A stretch of 64,000 nt of DNA from Chlorobium sp. N1. Its GTDB lineage: Bacteria > Bacteroidota > Chlorobiia > Chlorobiales > Chlorobiaceae. The notes under the pieces were generated by a model, which saw only the letters and a program-made list of their open reading frames with translations, searched no databases and was not told where the DNA came from. The DNA lies in assembly GCF_004332115.1 (NCBI RefSeq), contig NZ_SJPA01000004.1, positions 62,001 to 126,000 of the forward strand. Direction: 5' to 3'. Numbering within the stretch: position 1 is the first letter of the stretch; every line of letters starts with the position of its first letter. This document shows, one piece after another, positions 63,508 to 64,000 of the stretch. Made by a program: the position numbers and the translations under genes.

Positions 63508-64000
63508 ATGAAACGATTCCGCTGGACCATTCTTCCCTCTGATGCCGCCGCCGTCTCGGCCCTTTCGGAATCCATCAACGTTTCTCTGCCGATCGCTCGC
63601 GCACTGCTCAACCGTGGTGTCGGCTCTTTCGAGGAGGCGAAGGGCTTTTTCCGCGATTCGCTCGACAGCCTGCATCAGCCCCGACTGCTCCGCGACATGG
63701 ACAAAGCCGTCCGGCGGGTGCAGCAGGCGCTCTCGGAGGGCGAGAAGATCATGCTCTACGGCGACTACGACGTCGACGGCACCACCGGCACGGCAATGCT
63801 CCACCGCTATCTCCAGAAGCACGGCGCCGACGTCTCATGGTACATCAACGACCGGTTCCGCGAGGGCTACGGCCTCTCGGAGGAGGGGATCGACGAGGCC
63901 AAGCGGCGCGGCGTCGGGCTCATCGTCACGGTCGACTGCGGCATCCGCGCCAACGAGGCCGTCAGCCGCGCCCGGGGTTACGGAATAGAGGTGATCGTGT
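63508..64000 (+). CDS. recJ: Single-stranded-DNA-specific exonuclease RecJ, N-terminal part (cut by window edge)
   Basis: 164 codons visible, open at the window end. RecJ degrades single-stranded DNA 5'-3' in recombination and base-excision repair. After MKRFRWTILPSDAAAVSALS comes SLPIARALLNRGVGSFEEAK, the RecJ N-terminal pattern, and the DHH-family metal motif KIMLYGDYDVDGTTGTAMLH at about residue 85; GLIVTVDCGIRANEA carries the next motif. The rest (DHH, DHHA1 and OB parts) lies beyond 64000. Confidence 0.94.
   Translation, partial: MKRFRWTILPSDAAAVSALSESINVSLPIARALLNRGVGSFEEAKGFFRDSLDSLHQPRLLRDMDKAVRRVQQALSEGEKIMLYGDYDVDGTTGTAMLHRYLQKHGADVSWYINDRFREGYGLSEEGIDEAKRRGVGLIVTVDCGIRANEAVSRARGYGIEVIV

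Overview
The window comes from a green sulfur bacterium (Chlorobiaceae). The clearest signs are a bacteriochlorophyll c/d/e side-chain methyltransferase (BchQ) divergent from a 3-vinyl hydratase (BchV), a chlorosome envelope protein of the CsmB/CsmF type, a Rieske-containing FAD carotenoid enzyme resembling CrtU, a form IV RuBisCO-like protein (RLP) and a monomeric isocitrate dehydrogenase as used in the reductive TCA cycle. The order pyrH-recX-bchQ-bchV-small membrane gene-aldolase/SDR-LsrF-like-RLP matches what I recall of Chlorobaculum tepidum (CT1777 bchQ, CT1776 bchV, CT1772 RLP). DNA is GC-rich and gene-dense, so long antisense open frames are common and were ignored. The species cannot be named from the sequence.

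Layout. 1-3158: end of pyrH, recX, bchQ and the bchV locus. 3199-8472: a four-gene sugar-phosphate module (class II aldolase/adducin-SDR fusion, LsrF-like thiolase/aldolase, RLP, SDR), the most interesting part of the window. 8492-15372: LptE-like lipoprotein, HEPN protein, then dTDP-rhamnose genes in the order rmlA-C-D-B, galE and manC, a surface-polysaccharide precursor cluster. 15484-21179: chlorosome protein, ileS, DksA-like protein, purF. 21394-29405: membrane protein, remnant antitoxin, tRNA-Ala(GGC), ftsX, nfo, a glycosyltransferase, queE, purN, purH and a complete TacA/TacT toxin-antitoxin pair. 29438-34556: DUF456 protein, queG, crtU-like gene, two divergent exported proteins sharing a palindromic control region, and a 36-bp copy of the crtU 3' end. 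34569-41497: serine hydrolase with an MCE lipid-transport set (mlaE-F-D), PHP phosphoesterase and pdxJ-rdgB-uppP. 41639-51606: mutS2, hybrid histidine kinase, pgsA-pgpA, and a GH13-yjbQ-dxs operon. 51834-64000: pcrA, glycosyltransferase, nitroreductase, aat, ArsA-like ATPase, fabI, idh, ymdB-like gene, fbp and the start of recJ.

How it fits together. Dxs, BchQ, BchV and CrtU feed pigment synthesis; Idh and Fbp belong to autotrophic carbon flow; Rml, GalE, ManC, UppP, LptE and Mla genes build and maintain the outer envelope. A recurrent promoter-like box, GTAYMTTG, lies 20-90 bp before many starts on both strands and helps choose between alternative start codons. The best candidate for an undescribed system is the RLP/LsrF/aldolase module: all three enzyme families act on C5 ketose or diketopentane phosphates, and together they could form a salvage route ending in DHAP and a C2 unit.
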